In this document: piece by piece, positions 26,565 to 35,031 of the stretch
How the letters are laid out: every line of letters starts with the position of its first letter
Numbering within the stretch: position 1 is the first letter of the stretch
NCBI RefSeq assembly: GCF_020881035.1
Contig: NZ_JAJITC010000001.1
Span: forward strand, 496,001 to 560,000
Source of the DNA: Paraburkholderia translucens
GTDB taxonomy: Bacteria > Pseudomonadota > Gammaproteobacteria > Burkholderiales > Burkholderiaceae
DNA: 64,000 bases
Direction: 5' to 3'
Made by a program: the position numbers and the translations under genes
The notes under the pieces: generated by a model
The model's database searches: none
Told to the model about the DNA's origin: nothing
The model's input: only the letters and a program-made list of their open reading frames with translations

Positions 26565-27767
26565 CTATTGAACGCTCGAAGCGATTTCGAAGATCGGCAT
26601 ATACATCAGCACGACGATGCCGCCGATCACGACGCCGATGAAGATCATCATCGCCGGCTCGATCAGCCGTGAGATCAGATCGATTGCGCGCGCGACCTGC
26701 GCCTCCTGAAACGCCGCGATCCGGTCGAGCACGGGGCCGAGTCCGCCCGTCTTTTCGGCAACGGTCAACAGCCGATAGGTAATGGCATCTGCAAGCGACA
26801 CCTGCTGGAACGCATCGGAAATCTTCGCGCCGTTGCGCACCTGGTCGAGCGCGCGGCCAAGGGCAGCCTGATCGGAACGGCCCACGAGGCCCCGGGCAAG
26901 ATCGAACGCGCGCAGGGCGGGAATGCCGCCGTCGACGAGCATCGCTGTCGTACGATAGAACTGCGATTGACGAAACACGCGAACATACTGGCCGACGCCC
27001 GGCAAAGCGAGAATGCGATCGGCGATCCATTCGCGCGCGGACGGGCGGCGCAGCATGATGGCTGCCGCGAGCACCAGCACTGCGAAAGCGACGGCGAGTT
27101 CCCGGCCATGCGCGTGAACCATGCCGCCCCACGCGATCAGCCATTGAGAAAGCAGCGGAAGTTCGCGTCCGCTATGCTCGAGCAGTGTCGCGAAGCGCGG
27201 GACGACGAAGCCCAACAGAAAGATCACGACTACCGCGCCCACCACGAGCAGGACTGTCGGATAGATCGCGGCCGACACCACGCGGCCGCGCAGCTCATGC
27301 AACATCGCGCTGTTGCGCGAATAGCGCGTGAGACTGTCCGCGAGACCGCCCGTCTGCTCGCTCGCTTTCACGCAGGCCACGAGCACGGGTGGAAAGACAT
27401 CGCTGGCCTGTTCGAGCGCCGCGGACAACGACTGCCCCTCTTCGAGCCGCCGCAACAGTCCGCGATAAACGGCGGCGGAACCCTCGCGCCGCTCGTTGCT
27501 CGCGAGGGTACGCAACGCATCGACGACACCGACGCCCGCCGCCAGCAGCGCCGCGAGTTCGCGTGCAAAGAGCTCGACGTTGAACTTGCCGCGTGCGATC
27601 GCGGGTGCGCGCAGGCGCATCCGCGCGGCTGCGCGCTCGCCGCGCACCGACACCACGCGCCAGCCGCGTGCTCGCGCGATCGCTGCCGCTGCCGTCGTCG
27701 AATCGCTTTCGACGCGCACCGTCTGCACCGATCCATGGGTATCGAAGACACGCAGCACATACTTCAC
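26565..27767 (-). CDS. gspF: Type II secretion inner-membrane platform protein GspF
   Basis: This 400-residue platform protein has two repeated cytoplasmic helical domains (FARELAALLAAGVGVVDALR and FYRTTAMLVDGGIPALRAFD) and three membrane segments (around IYPTVLLVVGAVVVIFLLGF, LAVAFAVLVLAAAIML, and the C-terminal MMIFIGVVIGGIVVLMYMPI). This is standard for GspF/PilC. The GTG at 27767 is preferred because AAGGAG precedes it and the protein then starts VKYVLRVFDTHG, the usual N-terminal domain. The frame is open upstream but overlaps gspG. It is the second gene of the operon. Confidence 0.92.
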   Translation of the reverse strand: MKYVLRVFDTHGSVQTVRVESDSTTAAAAIARARGWRVVSVRGERAAARMRLRAPAIARGKFNVELFARELAALLAAGVGVVDALRTLASNERREGSAAVYRGLLRRLEEGQSLSAALEQASDVFPPVLVACVKASEQTGGLADSLTRYSRNSAMLHELRGRVVSAAIYPTVLLVVGAVVVIFLLGFVVPRFATLLEHSGRELPLLSQWLIAWGGMVHAHGRELAVAFAVLVLAAAIMLRRPSAREWIADRILALPGVGQYVRVFRQSQFYRTTAMLVDGGIPALRAFDLARGLVGRSDQAALGRALDQVRNGAKISDAFQQVSLADAITYRLLTVAEKTGGLGPVLDRIAAFQEAQVARAIDLISRLIEPAMMIFIGVVIGGIVVLMYMPIFEIASSVQ

Positions 27768-27810
27768 GTCGTTTCTCCTTGCCTGGCTTGCGGTTCCGTT
27801 CTCGCAGCGC

Positions 27811-28278
27811 TCACCACGACGACACGGTCGCGTTCTCGCCCGAACCGCCGGGCTGACCGCCCTTGCCGTACGTGTACAGGTCGTAATCGCCATGCTCGCC
27901 GGGCGAGCGGTATTGATAGGGGCGATCCCACGGATCGAGCGGCACGGCCTTCTGCAGATAAGGGCCGCTCCAGTGCGGCGCGTCCTGCGGCTTCGTCATC
28001 AGCGCCTGCAAGCCCTCTTCCGTGGTCGGGTACTGGCCGACGTCGAGCCGGTATTGATCGAGAGCCTTGCCGAGCGAATCGATCTGCGCATGGGCGATCT
28101 TCGTATTCGACTTGCCAATCTGCTCGAAGTAGCGAGGCGCGACCAGACCAGCCAGCAGTCCGATGATGACCATCACCACCAGCAGTTCGAGCAGCGTAAA
28201 GCCGCGTTGGTGTGTGAGCTTCCGTAGACGGGTATCGACGTCGCTGCTGGACGGGGACATGAACCGGATGTCGCTCAT
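27811..28278 (-). CDS. gspG: Major pseudopilin GspG
   Basis: This 155-residue protein is the canonical major pseudopilin: processing site QRG|FTLLELLVVMVIIGLLAG with Glu at +5, then APRYFEQIGKSNTKIAHAQI, DQYRLDVGQYPTTEEGLQAL and the calcium-loop region PLDPWDRPYQYRSPGEHG. The start at 28278 follows AGGGAGGA; an in-frame upstream start at 28344 would add 22 residues without a ribosome site. The leader is 26 residues. It is the first gene of the secretion operon, and the only one of the four pilin-like proteins with the full GspG consensus, so it is probably the bulk subunit. Confidence 0.93.
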   Translation of the reverse strand: MSDIRFMSPSSSDVDTRLRKLTHQRGFTLLELLVVMVIIGLLAGLVAPRYFEQIGKSNTKIAHAQIDSLGKALDQYRLDVGQYPTTEEGLQALMTKPQDAPHWSGPYLQKAVPLDPWDRPYQYRSPGEHGDYDLYTYGKGGQPGGSGENATVSSW

Positions 28279-28353
28279 GTTGTTGTCCTCCCTGTGGACT
28301 GCTGCGCCTTGAACCGCCGCGACGCTAGGTGCATTCTTGTTCACACCGGCATG

Positions 28354-28369
28354 CCCGCTAAGTAGGGAG
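28354..28369 (+). promoter_or_regulatory. CCCGC-N3-GTAGGGAG motif upstream of the secretion operon
   Basis: The sequence CCCGC (28354-28358), three bases, then GTAGGGAG (28362-28369) lies about 80 bp before the gspG start. The same 13 fixed bases with a 4-base gap occur on the minus strand upstream of the multicopper-protein operon (48793-48809). I infer a shared regulator site, possibly for one of the two NarL-type regulators. The two copies have opposite orientation relative to their operons, which is a caution. Confidence 0.35.
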
Positions 28370-28413
28370 ACTCGTGCAATCGGATGGGTAAAGACCCTCC
28401 AGTTTTTCGGGGC

Positions 28414-29106
28414 TCAGATGAAGTGCTTCAACCCATCTGTGGCGTCGTCGGGTAACGCGAGCACGCCAAGATCGAGGGCCGCGTGCACGAGTCCCGTCGC
28501 ATTCGACACGCCGAGCTTGCGCATCAGGCTTGCACGATGTTTTTCAATGGTTTTCGGGCTCAGATGCAACTGCTCGCCTACCTCGCGGTTCGTGCATCCT
28601 TCCGCGACGAGGCGCAGCACGGTGCGCTCGCGGCACGTCAGCGAGCTCCAGGTCTGCGTATGCCGCATGTTCGACGCAAGATCGGGTGCTTCGTCGTGCC
28701 GCGCGCCGTATGCGTCGAGGGTCGCGTTGCGCTGGCCGAGCATGACGAGCCGCATCGCTTCGACAAGTTCGTCGAACGACGCATCCTTGAGGACATAGCC
28801 GTCGACGCCTGCGGCCAGCGCCTTGCGCATATGAAAGTCGCTCGAATGAATGGTCAGGGCGATGATCCGTATCTGCGGAAGATGCCTCTTGATATGCGCG
28901 ATCGCTTCGACGCCGCTTTTGCCGGGCATCGACAGATCCATCAGGATCAGATCGGGCAGCAGCGTCGCGGCAAGACTGCATGCCGCGATGCCGTCGCCCG
29001 CCTCGCCCGCCACGCTATAGAGCGGCAGCGCGCGCACCATTGAACAGAGGCCACCGCGCAGCAGCGGCTGATCGTCGACGATCAGCACCCGGTGGATCTT
29101 CGCCAC
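28414..29106 (-). CDS. NarL/FixJ-type response regulator 1
   Basis: This 230-residue two-component regulator has a receiver domain with acidic pair DD (11-12), phosphoacceptor D57 in LILMDLSMPGKSG, and switch Lys in GYVLKDASFDE. A C-terminal LuxR helix-turn-helix follows (LTCRERTVLRLVAEGCTNRE then VGEQLHLSPKTIEKHRASLM). The GTG at 29106 has GGAG 8 bases upstream and begins at the receiver domain; the long open frame upstream is antisense-like noise within the SCO gene. It lies 23 bp after the SCO gene, likely in one transcript, and upstream of the secretion operon. It is a paralogue of the regulator at 31369-32160, with the same D57 and similar DNA-recognition helix (SPKTIEK). Confidence 0.92.
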   Translation of the reverse strand: MAKIHRVLIVDDQPLLRGGLCSMVRALPLYSVAGEAGDGIAACSLAATLLPDLILMDLSMPGKSGVEAIAHIKRHLPQIRIIALTIHSSDFHMRKALAAGVDGYVLKDASFDELVEAMRLVMLGQRNATLDAYGARHDEAPDLASNMRHTQTWSSLTCRERTVLRLVAEGCTNREVGEQLHLSPKTIEKHRASLMRKLGVSNATGLVHAALDLGVLALPDDATDGLKHFI

Positions 29107-29129
29107 TTTGCCAGCTCCGCGCGCTGCGT

Positions 29130-29930
29130 TCACGATCCGTTGCGGGCGACGACTTCGTGATACGCGCTGAGCAGTTCGCCAGGTGTCGCGGGACCGTCCA
29201 GACGCAGCCACGGCTTGCCCGGCGCGGCGCGCAGGAATGCGACGGCAGTGTGATTCATCTTGTCGCCGCGATAGACGTTGAATGCGCGCTGCGCGGCGAT
29301 GCTCGCATCGACGGTGCCGGTGTAGTACTGCCATTGCGGGCCTGCGCCGAAGCGTTCCGCATAGGCTCTCAAACGGGCGGGCGTGTCCTGTTCCGGATCG
29401 ATCGAGATCGACACGAAATGCACCTTGTCGCGCTCGCTGCCCAGTTCTTCCTGCAACTGTTCGAAGGTTTGGCTGACCATCGGGCAGATCGTCGTGCACG
29501 ACGTGTAGATGAACGTCAGGACGACGGGGCGGCCATCGTTCAGTTCATCCACGAGCGAAACGGACTTGCCGTCGGCGCGCACGAGCGTCACCGGCGGCAA
29601 CGTGTAGTCGGCTGTGGTGCGGGTCGTGCCCGGCGCCATGTTGTGATGATGCGCGTGCATGTCCTGCTCGCCGGACATGGAGTGGAGTTTGTCCGAGGTG
29701 TCCTCGGCGCCGATGTCCTGAGCCGGCTTCGCGTCGTGCGCAGCGGCTGCGTCGCGGGTTGGCGGCGTCGACATGTCGTCCATCGGCATATTCATTTGCA
29801 TCGCGTGGGCGTTTTGTGCTGTCGCGTCGGCCGCGAGCATCGGTTCCGCCCCGGCGCTCAGCGCCGTTCGGGCGGTCAGTCCCGCGCCCGTCAGGATAAG
29901 CGCAGCAACGACGAGCTTTGGAGTTTTCAT
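29130..29930 (-). CDS. SCO1/SenC-type copper chaperone with Met/His-rich segment
   Basis: This 266-residue protein has an N-terminal signal or anchor (LVVAALILTGAGLTARTALS) and a thioredoxin-like SCO domain. The copper ligands are present: Cys pair in YTSCTTICPMVSQTF (near 143-147) and His in GDKMNHTAVAFL (near 223). Between them and the N-terminus is an extra region with Met/His clusters (HAMQMNMPMDDM and MHAHHHNM), a further likely copper-binding segment. SCO proteins deliver copper to cuproenzymes in the periplasm. The start at 29930 follows GAGGAGG. Its place between the secretion operon and the multicopper operon suggests it serves those proteins and not cytochrome oxidase. Confidence 0.9.
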   Translation of the reverse strand: MKTPKLVVAALILTGAGLTARTALSAGAEPMLAADATAQNAHAMQMNMPMDDMSTPPTRDAAAAHDAKPAQDIGAEDTSDKLHSMSGEQDMHAHHHNMAPGTTRTTADYTLPPVTLVRADGKSVSLVDELNDGRPVVLTFIYTSCTTICPMVSQTFEQLQEELGSERDKVHFVSISIDPEQDTPARLRAYAERFGAGPQWQYYTGTVDASIAAQRAFNVYRGDKMNHTAVAFLRAAPGKPWLRLDGPATPGELLSAYHEVVARNGS

Positions 29931-30047
29931 CGCGACCTCCTCATGACGCAACAGGCTGCGGCCTGGCACGGCCCGCCTCTCGCCTTTGCTCACCCAGTCT
30001 CGTCAATCGCGTCCAAGGTGTCACTGGATGAAGCCCCCCAAAGCACG

Positions 30048-30066
30048 GTAGGACACCTCCACCTAC
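30048..30066. promoter_or_regulatory. Inverted repeat upstream of the SCO/regulator unit
   Basis: GTAGG (30048-30052) and CCTAC (30062-30066) form 5-bp inverted arms with a 9-base spacer, between the divergent SCO and kinase genes. The spacing equals that of the palindrome upstream of the multicopper operon (48792-48812). It is a possible regulator site with weak support. Confidence 0.25.
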
Positions 30067-30202
30067 GTGATGCCCCGCCGTTCGCAGTACGAGTGTTCCC
30101 CGTGCGTAATGCTGCATATGCCCCGTTGTGGCGCACCCATGTCGCGGCTTACAATCCGCCAAAGGCTTGGGAATTTCGCGGCTCAACCAGTCTGGAGCAC
30201 CC

Positions 30203-31345
30203 ATGCATGCCATTCCGCCGCCTGAACCACCTCTGAGGCTGCGCGATCTCATCGACGCAATGCGCAAGCTGGGCCACGCGGTACGGCAACTGCAGCCGCC
30301 GGCCCACGTCAGTGACGCACGCGGCGCGGCGCTTGCAGTGACGACGTGCGAGGGTGCCATCGTCAGTGTGAATCGCAGCGCCGCGGGGCTGCTCGGCTAT
30401 GCGAGCGCGGATCTCGTCGGCAAACAACTGGCCGACTTCGCACATGATGAAGACCGCGCTGCCTTCGAAAAGCCCCTATGCAGCGGCACTGACGATGCGT
30501 TCCGTTCGTTCGATGTAATGCTCGCCGGCAGGACCGGCCGTCGCATGTCGTTTCACGTGTATCAGCAGACCTTCGCATCGGGCGACCCAGGCAGACGACT
30601 GCGACTGATGCTGTTTGTCGAGCCTGTTGTAGGGACCGCTGCGGAACTTGCGCCAGCGGCTGCCCATACGGAATTGCATGAAGATGCCCAACACCGGCGA
30701 GCGGCCTGGCTGAGCATGGGCCAGCAGCGTGAACGCCAGCGCCTGGCCGCTGAACTTCACGATGGCATGGGCCAGGCACTCACGTTGATCAAACTGATGG
30801 TCGAAGATGCGCGCATGCGCTTGCGTCGCGGCCAAGCCGACGACGCCGCGCAACTGCTCGATGCGACCGTTCTGCAGATCCGCGACACGATCGGCGAGAT
30901 GCGGCAGATCTGCGGAGAATTGCGGCCGCTCGCGCTGCAAAGGCTTGGGCTGCCCGCCGCGTTGAGCACGCTGTGCAGGCGTGTGGAGCAAAGCAGTGAA
31001 CGGTTGCGGGTCGTATTCGCTTGCGGCATCAACGACGGGAACATCCCCGATCACCTGAAAGCGGACATCTTTCGGGTCGTGCAGGAAGCGCTCAATAACA
31101 TCGTCAGCCATGCGGCTGCGTCGGAGATTCACGTCGAACTGCAAGGCGATGCAACGACGCTGCTGCTGTCGATTCGCGATGACGGAAGCGGGTATGACAT
31201 GCATCCGCTCACTGGCGGCGCTGCCCACTCGAACGGGCTCGGCCTGATCGGCATGCAAAATCGCGTCGAAGCACACGGCGGTGCGTTCACGGTCAGCTCG
31301 CGCAGCGAAGGCGGCACTGAAGTCGCGGCCAGTTGGCGCCTCTAG
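30203..31345 (+). CDS. Soluble PAS-domain sensor histidine kinase (NarX/DegS-type HisKA_3)
   Basis: This 380-residue kinase has no membrane segment. A PAS domain spans about residues 45-150 (VTTCEGAIVSVNRSAAGLLG), followed by a HisKA_3 dimerisation domain with phospho-His in RQRLAAELHDGMGQALTLIK (near 187). The ATPase domain carries the N-box VVQEALNNIVSHAAASEIHV and G-box DDGSGYDM and GLGLIGMQNRVEAHGGAF. The start at 30203 follows GGAG; the frame is open upstream to 30128. It lies between two NarL-type regulator genes, which are its probable partners. A cytoplasmic PAS sensor suggests redox, oxygen or small-ligand sensing, which is inference. Confidence 0.9.
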   Translation: MHAIPPPEPPLRLRDLIDAMRKLGHAVRQLQPPAHVSDARGAALAVTTCEGAIVSVNRSAAGLLGYASADLVGKQLADFAHDEDRAAFEKPLCSGTDDAFRSFDVMLAGRTGRRMSFHVYQQTFASGDPGRRLRLMLFVEPVVGTAAELAPAAAHTELHEDAQHRRAAWLSMGQQRERQRLAAELHDGMGQALTLIKLMVEDARMRLRRGQADDAAQLLDATVLQIRDTIGEMRQICGELRPLALQRLGLPAALSTLCRRVEQSSERLRVVFACGINDGNIPDHLKADIFRVVQEALNNIVSHAAASEIHVELQGDATTLLLSIRDDGSGYDMHPLTGGAAHSNGLGLIGMQNRVEAHGGAFTVSSRSEGGTEVAASWRL

Positions 31346-31368
31346 TTCCCGTCATTGTTCGTCCTCCA

Positions 31369-32160
31369 CTAGCCCGCCTTGGTACTGCTCAAACGCGGCA
31401 GTTCATCGTTGTGGACCTCGCCTGAATCGCCTTGCATCTGAACACCGGCAACCGGCAAGTGCGGCAGTTTGCCGTCGCTCTCCGACTCCGCGCATTTCGA
31501 AGCCAGCGTCGTCAGCAATCCCATGCTGATCGCCGCAAGCACCAGTTCCGTGACGTTCTCGATTGCGAGCTTGTGCATCACGCGCGCGCGGTACTTTTCG
31601 ATCGTCTTCGGGCTCAGGTTCAGATACTGCCCAACCTGCCGATTGGTGCGCCCTTCCGCGATCAGCTTCAACACGCTGCGCTCGCGTGCGGTCAACACGC
31701 TCCATGCTTTCTTCGGCGCGGTGGTCTCGTGCCCCGTGACGAACGGCTCAACCATGAAGCCGTAGACGTCCGCGCTCAGATGTTTCTTGCCCAGCATGAC
31801 CGTGCGCATCGCGAAGAGCAGTTCGTCGAACGACACATCTTTCAGCACATACCCGTCGACGCCCGCACGCAACGCTTCGCGCACGTAATCCTCGCTCTGA
31901 TGCACGGTCAACGCGATGACGCGCACGAGCGGCGTGCGCCGTTTGATGGCCACCGTTGCGTCGATGCCGTTCATGCCTCGCATCGACAGGTCCATCAGGA
32001 TCAAATCGGGTGCTAGAGACATCGCCATCTGACATGCCTCCTTGCCATCGCGCGCTTCGCCCACCACCTCGTAGTCGTTTTGCGCCGAGAGCATCGAACG
32101 CAACCCGTTGCGCAGCAGGTCGTGATCATCGGCGATGATCACCCGGTATTTGATGTTCAC
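31369..32160 (-). CDS. NarL/FixJ-type response regulator 2
   Basis: This 263-residue response regulator has receiver acidic pair D11-D12, phosphoacceptor D57 in LILMDLSMRGMNG, switch Lys in GYVLKDVSFDE, and a LuxR helix-turn-helix (LTARERSVLKLIAEGRTNRQ then VGQYLNLSPKTIEKYRARVM). About 45 residues after the DNA-binding domain form a polar tail without recognisable motif. GTG at 32160 follows AGGAG. It is convergent with the kinase gene. Together with regulator 1 it probably receives phosphate from the same kinase. Confidence 0.92.
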   Translation of the reverse strand: MNIKYRVIIADDHDLLRNGLRSMLSAQNDYEVVGEARDGKEACQMAMSLAPDLILMDLSMRGMNGIDATVAIKRRTPLVRVIALTVHQSEDYVREALRAGVDGYVLKDVSFDELLFAMRTVMLGKKHLSADVYGFMVEPFVTGHETTAPKKAWSVLTARERSVLKLIAEGRTNRQVGQYLNLSPKTIEKYRARVMHKLAIENVTELVLAAISMGLLTTLASKCAESESDGKLPHLPVAGVQMQGDSGEVHNDELPRLSSTKAG

Positions 32161-32705
32161 GATCGGCTCCTCGTTCGCGAAGTGGTGTGCGCCCGTTCAT
32201 CAGCAGGCGCAAAATTCTTCTTTTCTCGATTATTACTTTCGACCTAATTTCTTTAATATTCCAATTTGCTGACATTACCCGGAAATCCCAGCCCAACACG
32301 CGTTTGCGTGCGAACAAGCAAAGATCTTGCCAATTGGTCAAACCCAACGTCCGTACCCAATCGCTCAAAAATCGTTGGTGATCGGTAAAAAGTGCATGTC
32401 TAAATGTTTCATTCTCGATCAATTTATTACCGCCCTCTCGCACGGTAATAATTTTGGAGAATTTGGTTCTACGCAGAAATCGGTTTTAGGGGGCGATTCT
32501 CACTCCGGCAGCGTCATTTCTGATGGTTCCGCTTCGTCGCCCGTAGCCGGACCATTGGGGGAGCAACGACGCGAGGCTGCGCGGCTGTAACATTTCTGTA
32601 CATTGGGTGAACGCCCGCCGTGCGCGCCCCTGAAAATGGGGAACCCGCCCCATTGCTTCCCGCTAGCCGCCACACCACAATCAATGGCACCAGTGGAGAT
32701 CCAGC
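32161..32705. other. 545-bp intergenic region with AT-rich block and palindrome
   Basis: The gap between regulator 2 (minus) and the transglycosylase (plus) is divergent, so promoters for both should lie here. Bases 32205-32470 are much richer in A/T than the rest of the window. A perfect palindrome AATGGGG-N6-CCCCATT lies at 32635-32654, about 50 bp before the transglycosylase start, and could be an operator. I see no convincing gene; a 105-codon minus-strand frame at 32126-32443 has no supporting start or codon pattern. Confidence 0.5.
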
Positions 32706-33356
32706 ATGCGCGGGCATCCAGCGAGACGACCGGCTCACTCACTATCCGCGTCATCGCTCGTACCCGGGATCGTTCTCAGCGTGGCCTTCGCGCAGCCCGC
32801 GTGGGCCGATATCTTCGGCCAGGTTGATAGCTCGGGCGCGGTCGTGCTGACCGACACGCCAGGCAAGCCGGGGATGTCCGTCATCGTCGCCGCGCCGCCG
32901 TCTGCTTCGCCCGGCCGCGCGAAGCAATCCGGCACGGCGCCGTCCGCACATGCCGATGCCGCCCGGTACCGGAACGTCATCGCGGAGGCGAGCCGGGCCT
33001 TCCACCTGCAACCCGAACTCCTGCACGCCGTCATCGACGTGGAATCGCGCTACAACCCGAATGCCGTCTCCGACAAAGGCGCCTTGGGTCTCATGCAGTT
33101 GATGCCCGACACCGCGCGCCGTTTCTCGAATGGCGACATGTTCAATCCGCGCGAGAACGTGCTGGCGGGCGCGCGTTATCTCCGCTTTCTGCTCGATCTG
33201 TTTCAGGACGATATGGAACTGGCGCTCGCCGCGTACAACGCCGGTGAGAACGCTGTGATTCGCGCGGGGTACCACATTCCTTCGATTCCCGAGACGCGCT
33301 CATACGTGCCGCGCGTGCTCGAAAAATACCGGCAACTGCTGCCTGCGAACAGTTGA
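32706..33356 (+). CDS. Lytic transglycosylase (SLT domain) with DUF4124-like N-terminus
   Basis: This 216-residue secreted protein has a signal peptide cut near AWA (about residue 34), a short DUF4124-like module (DIFGQVDSSGAVVLTDTPGK), and an SLT domain. The SLT domain has the catalytic Glu in LLHAVIDVESRYNPNAVSDK, then GALGLMQLMPDTARRF and LALAAYNAGENAV. It cleaves peptidoglycan, and such enzymes often accompany secretion systems to let large complexes cross the cell wall. The start at 32706 has GGAG 7 bases upstream. It lies at the boundary between the regulatory block and the multicopper operon, convergent with the latter. Confidence 0.9.
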   Translation: MRGHPARRPAHSLSASSLVPGIVLSVAFAQPAWADIFGQVDSSGAVVLTDTPGKPGMSVIVAAPPSASPGRAKQSGTAPSAHADAARYRNVIAEASRAFHLQPELLHAVIDVESRYNPNAVSDKGALGLMQLMPDTARRFSNGDMFNPRENVLAGARYLRFLLDLFQDDMELALAAYNAGENAVIRAGYHIPSIPETRSYVPRVLEKYRQLLPANS

Positions 33357-33370
33357 TTACGTTGCTTCGA

Positions 33371-35029
33371 TTACGGCACGATCCAGTCGCTATCCGCAAC
33401 GACGCGCATCCGGTCGGGCTCCGCGAAACGCACGATGTAGCCGCCCTTCGACGCGAAACGCTGACCCGGCGCCAGCGTGAGGCGTGGATAGTAGCCGGTG
33501 AGAATGCGGTGCTCGAGCATGTCGTCGATACGCTCGACCAGATAGTCGCGCACGAACGCATCGACCATATGACTGAGGGTCTCCGCCAGCAGTCCGCAGG
33601 CGAGATAGGTATCGGCCTGCACACGTTCATCGAGGACAGGAATATGGCGTATCGCGAACCAGCCGAACGCATAGTCGAGGCGCACGCGCCGTCCTTGAGG
33701 CAGATCGATGGGATAGGCGAGGCGCGCGCTGTCGCGCCATCGAGCGGGCATCGGCGCACGATCGAGCCCGCCCATGAGCCCGGATACATACACCGTCGCC
33801 GATCCGGGAGGCGCGTCGCCGAGTGTGGCAAGGTCCGGCGGCCGCAGCCACAGCACGATTGCATCTTCATGTGATGCGCCACGCAGCGCCGTGGCGACAT
33901 GCGCGCTCGCCGGCAACGCGCGGTTCCGGACCTCGATGCGGCTCCTGCTCAAATCCGCGGCGAGCGCTTGCGCCGCCGCTTCGCCGCTGTCACCCGCGCG
34001 ATACACCTGCACCACCCTCCTGACCGGCTGCCCCGAGCCAGCCGGCTCCTGTAGCCGCTTTGCGATCAGCGCTGCTTCAAGCAACACCCCACGCGAGAAA
34101 TACATCGAGTACACATCGTGCTCGCCTTCGACTGGCACTTCCACATTCGGAAACAGACACGGCACCTGTTCGTGTTCGCAGAAGTCATGCACCGGAGCCC
34201 AGTTCCGTCCACCCAGGCCCGACAGCACCGCGAACACTGGCTGTTGCGCAAGCTGCTGCTTCAACTGCGCTTCCCATGTATCCGGCGCGCCGTGCAGCTC
34301 CCACACATGCAGTTCCCAGCGCCGGTTGACCATGAACATCATCTTGCGCGACGAGCGCAGCGCGGGCGTCGCGCCGAGCGGCGCGGCATTCTTGTCGGCG
34401 AAGTAGTGATTGAGCACATCGAGCATGCCCTGCTTCCTGACGGGATCGGCATCGGGCGTGATGATCGTCGCGAAGTGCAGCACCGTATCGGTGACCCCAG
34501 GCGCCCGGCGTTGGTCGAGCGTCTTCAGATACGCGACGAGTGCCTGCATATCCGCGTCGTTGAGCGCGAACTGCGGCATCAGATAGTCGAGTGGTCTGCC
34601 TTCGGAATCGAGACCTTCGCGAATCGCGCGCGCGAGCGTCGCCTCCGTATAGGGCTCGCGATTCGTCCGCATGCCGTCGACGAACGGCACCGTGACTTCG
34701 TCGGGGCTCTGCGCGCGCGGAAGAAAGAGATACTGCGCAGCGATAGGCGGAATTGTCGTGTTGCCTTCCTTCGAGCCGAGGCCGCTGCGCCTATGGCAGT
34801 TCATGCAGGCGGCCGCGGCGCCCTTCATTGCAAGCTGGCCCTGATGCGTGGCTTCGACAGGGCGGCCATCTCCTGCGATGCCATTGCGGAAGATCGCTTC
34901 GCCGACTTCGACGGGCGGCGCACCGCGCGCGCACTGCGCGGCGGCAAACAACGCGCAGCACAGCGCGCCTGTCCACATGATCCGCACGGCCAAAATATAG
35001 GCCCATGCATGGAACCGGTCCTTCATCAT
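33371..35029 (-). CDS. Cytochrome c fused to a periplasmic ligand-binding domain
   Basis: This 552-residue exported protein has a signal peptide (about 1-36), then a class I cytochrome c domain with haem motif CMNCH (75-79) and a candidate Met ligand in LDYLMPQFALNDADMQALVA. From about 175 on follows a type I periplasmic-binding fold like that of branched-chain amino-acid binding proteins (FATIITPDADPVRKQGMLDV, then VFAVLSGLGGRNWAPVHDFC and PCLFPNVEVP). It is the last gene of the multicopper operon, 2 bp after the second LolA-like gene. It may pass electrons from the oxidases to the respiratory chain, or sense a ligand by coupling it to redox state. Both are inference; the fusion itself is clear in the sequence. 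Confidence 0.82.
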   Translation of the reverse strand: MMKDRFHAWAYILAVRIMWTGALCCALFAAAQCARGAPPVEVGEAIFRNGIAGDGRPVEATHQGQLAMKGAAAACMNCHRRSGLGSKEGNTTIPPIAAQYLFLPRAQSPDEVTVPFVDGMRTNREPYTEATLARAIREGLDSEGRPLDYLMPQFALNDADMQALVAYLKTLDQRRAPGVTDTVLHFATIITPDADPVRKQGMLDVLNHYFADKNAAPLGATPALRSSRKMMFMVNRRWELHVWELHGAPDTWEAQLKQQLAQQPVFAVLSGLGGRNWAPVHDFCEHEQVPCLFPNVEVPVEGEHDVYSMYFSRGVLLEAALIAKRLQEPAGSGQPVRRVVQVYRAGDSGEAAAQALAADLSRSRIEVRNRALPASAHVATALRGASHEDAIVLWLRPPDLATLGDAPPGSATVYVSGLMGGLDRAPMPARWRDSARLAYPIDLPQGRRVRLDYAFGWFAIRHIPVLDERVQADTYLACGLLAETLSHMVDAFVRDYLVERIDDMLEHRILTGYYPRLTLAPGQRFASKGGYIVRFAEPDRMRVVADSDWIVP

Positions 35030-35031
35030 GA

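Noticed and set aside
32126..32443. 105-codon minus-strand frame in the AT-rich intergenic region
   Set aside because: No ribosome site, and it overlaps the start of response regulator 2; likely a chance frame.
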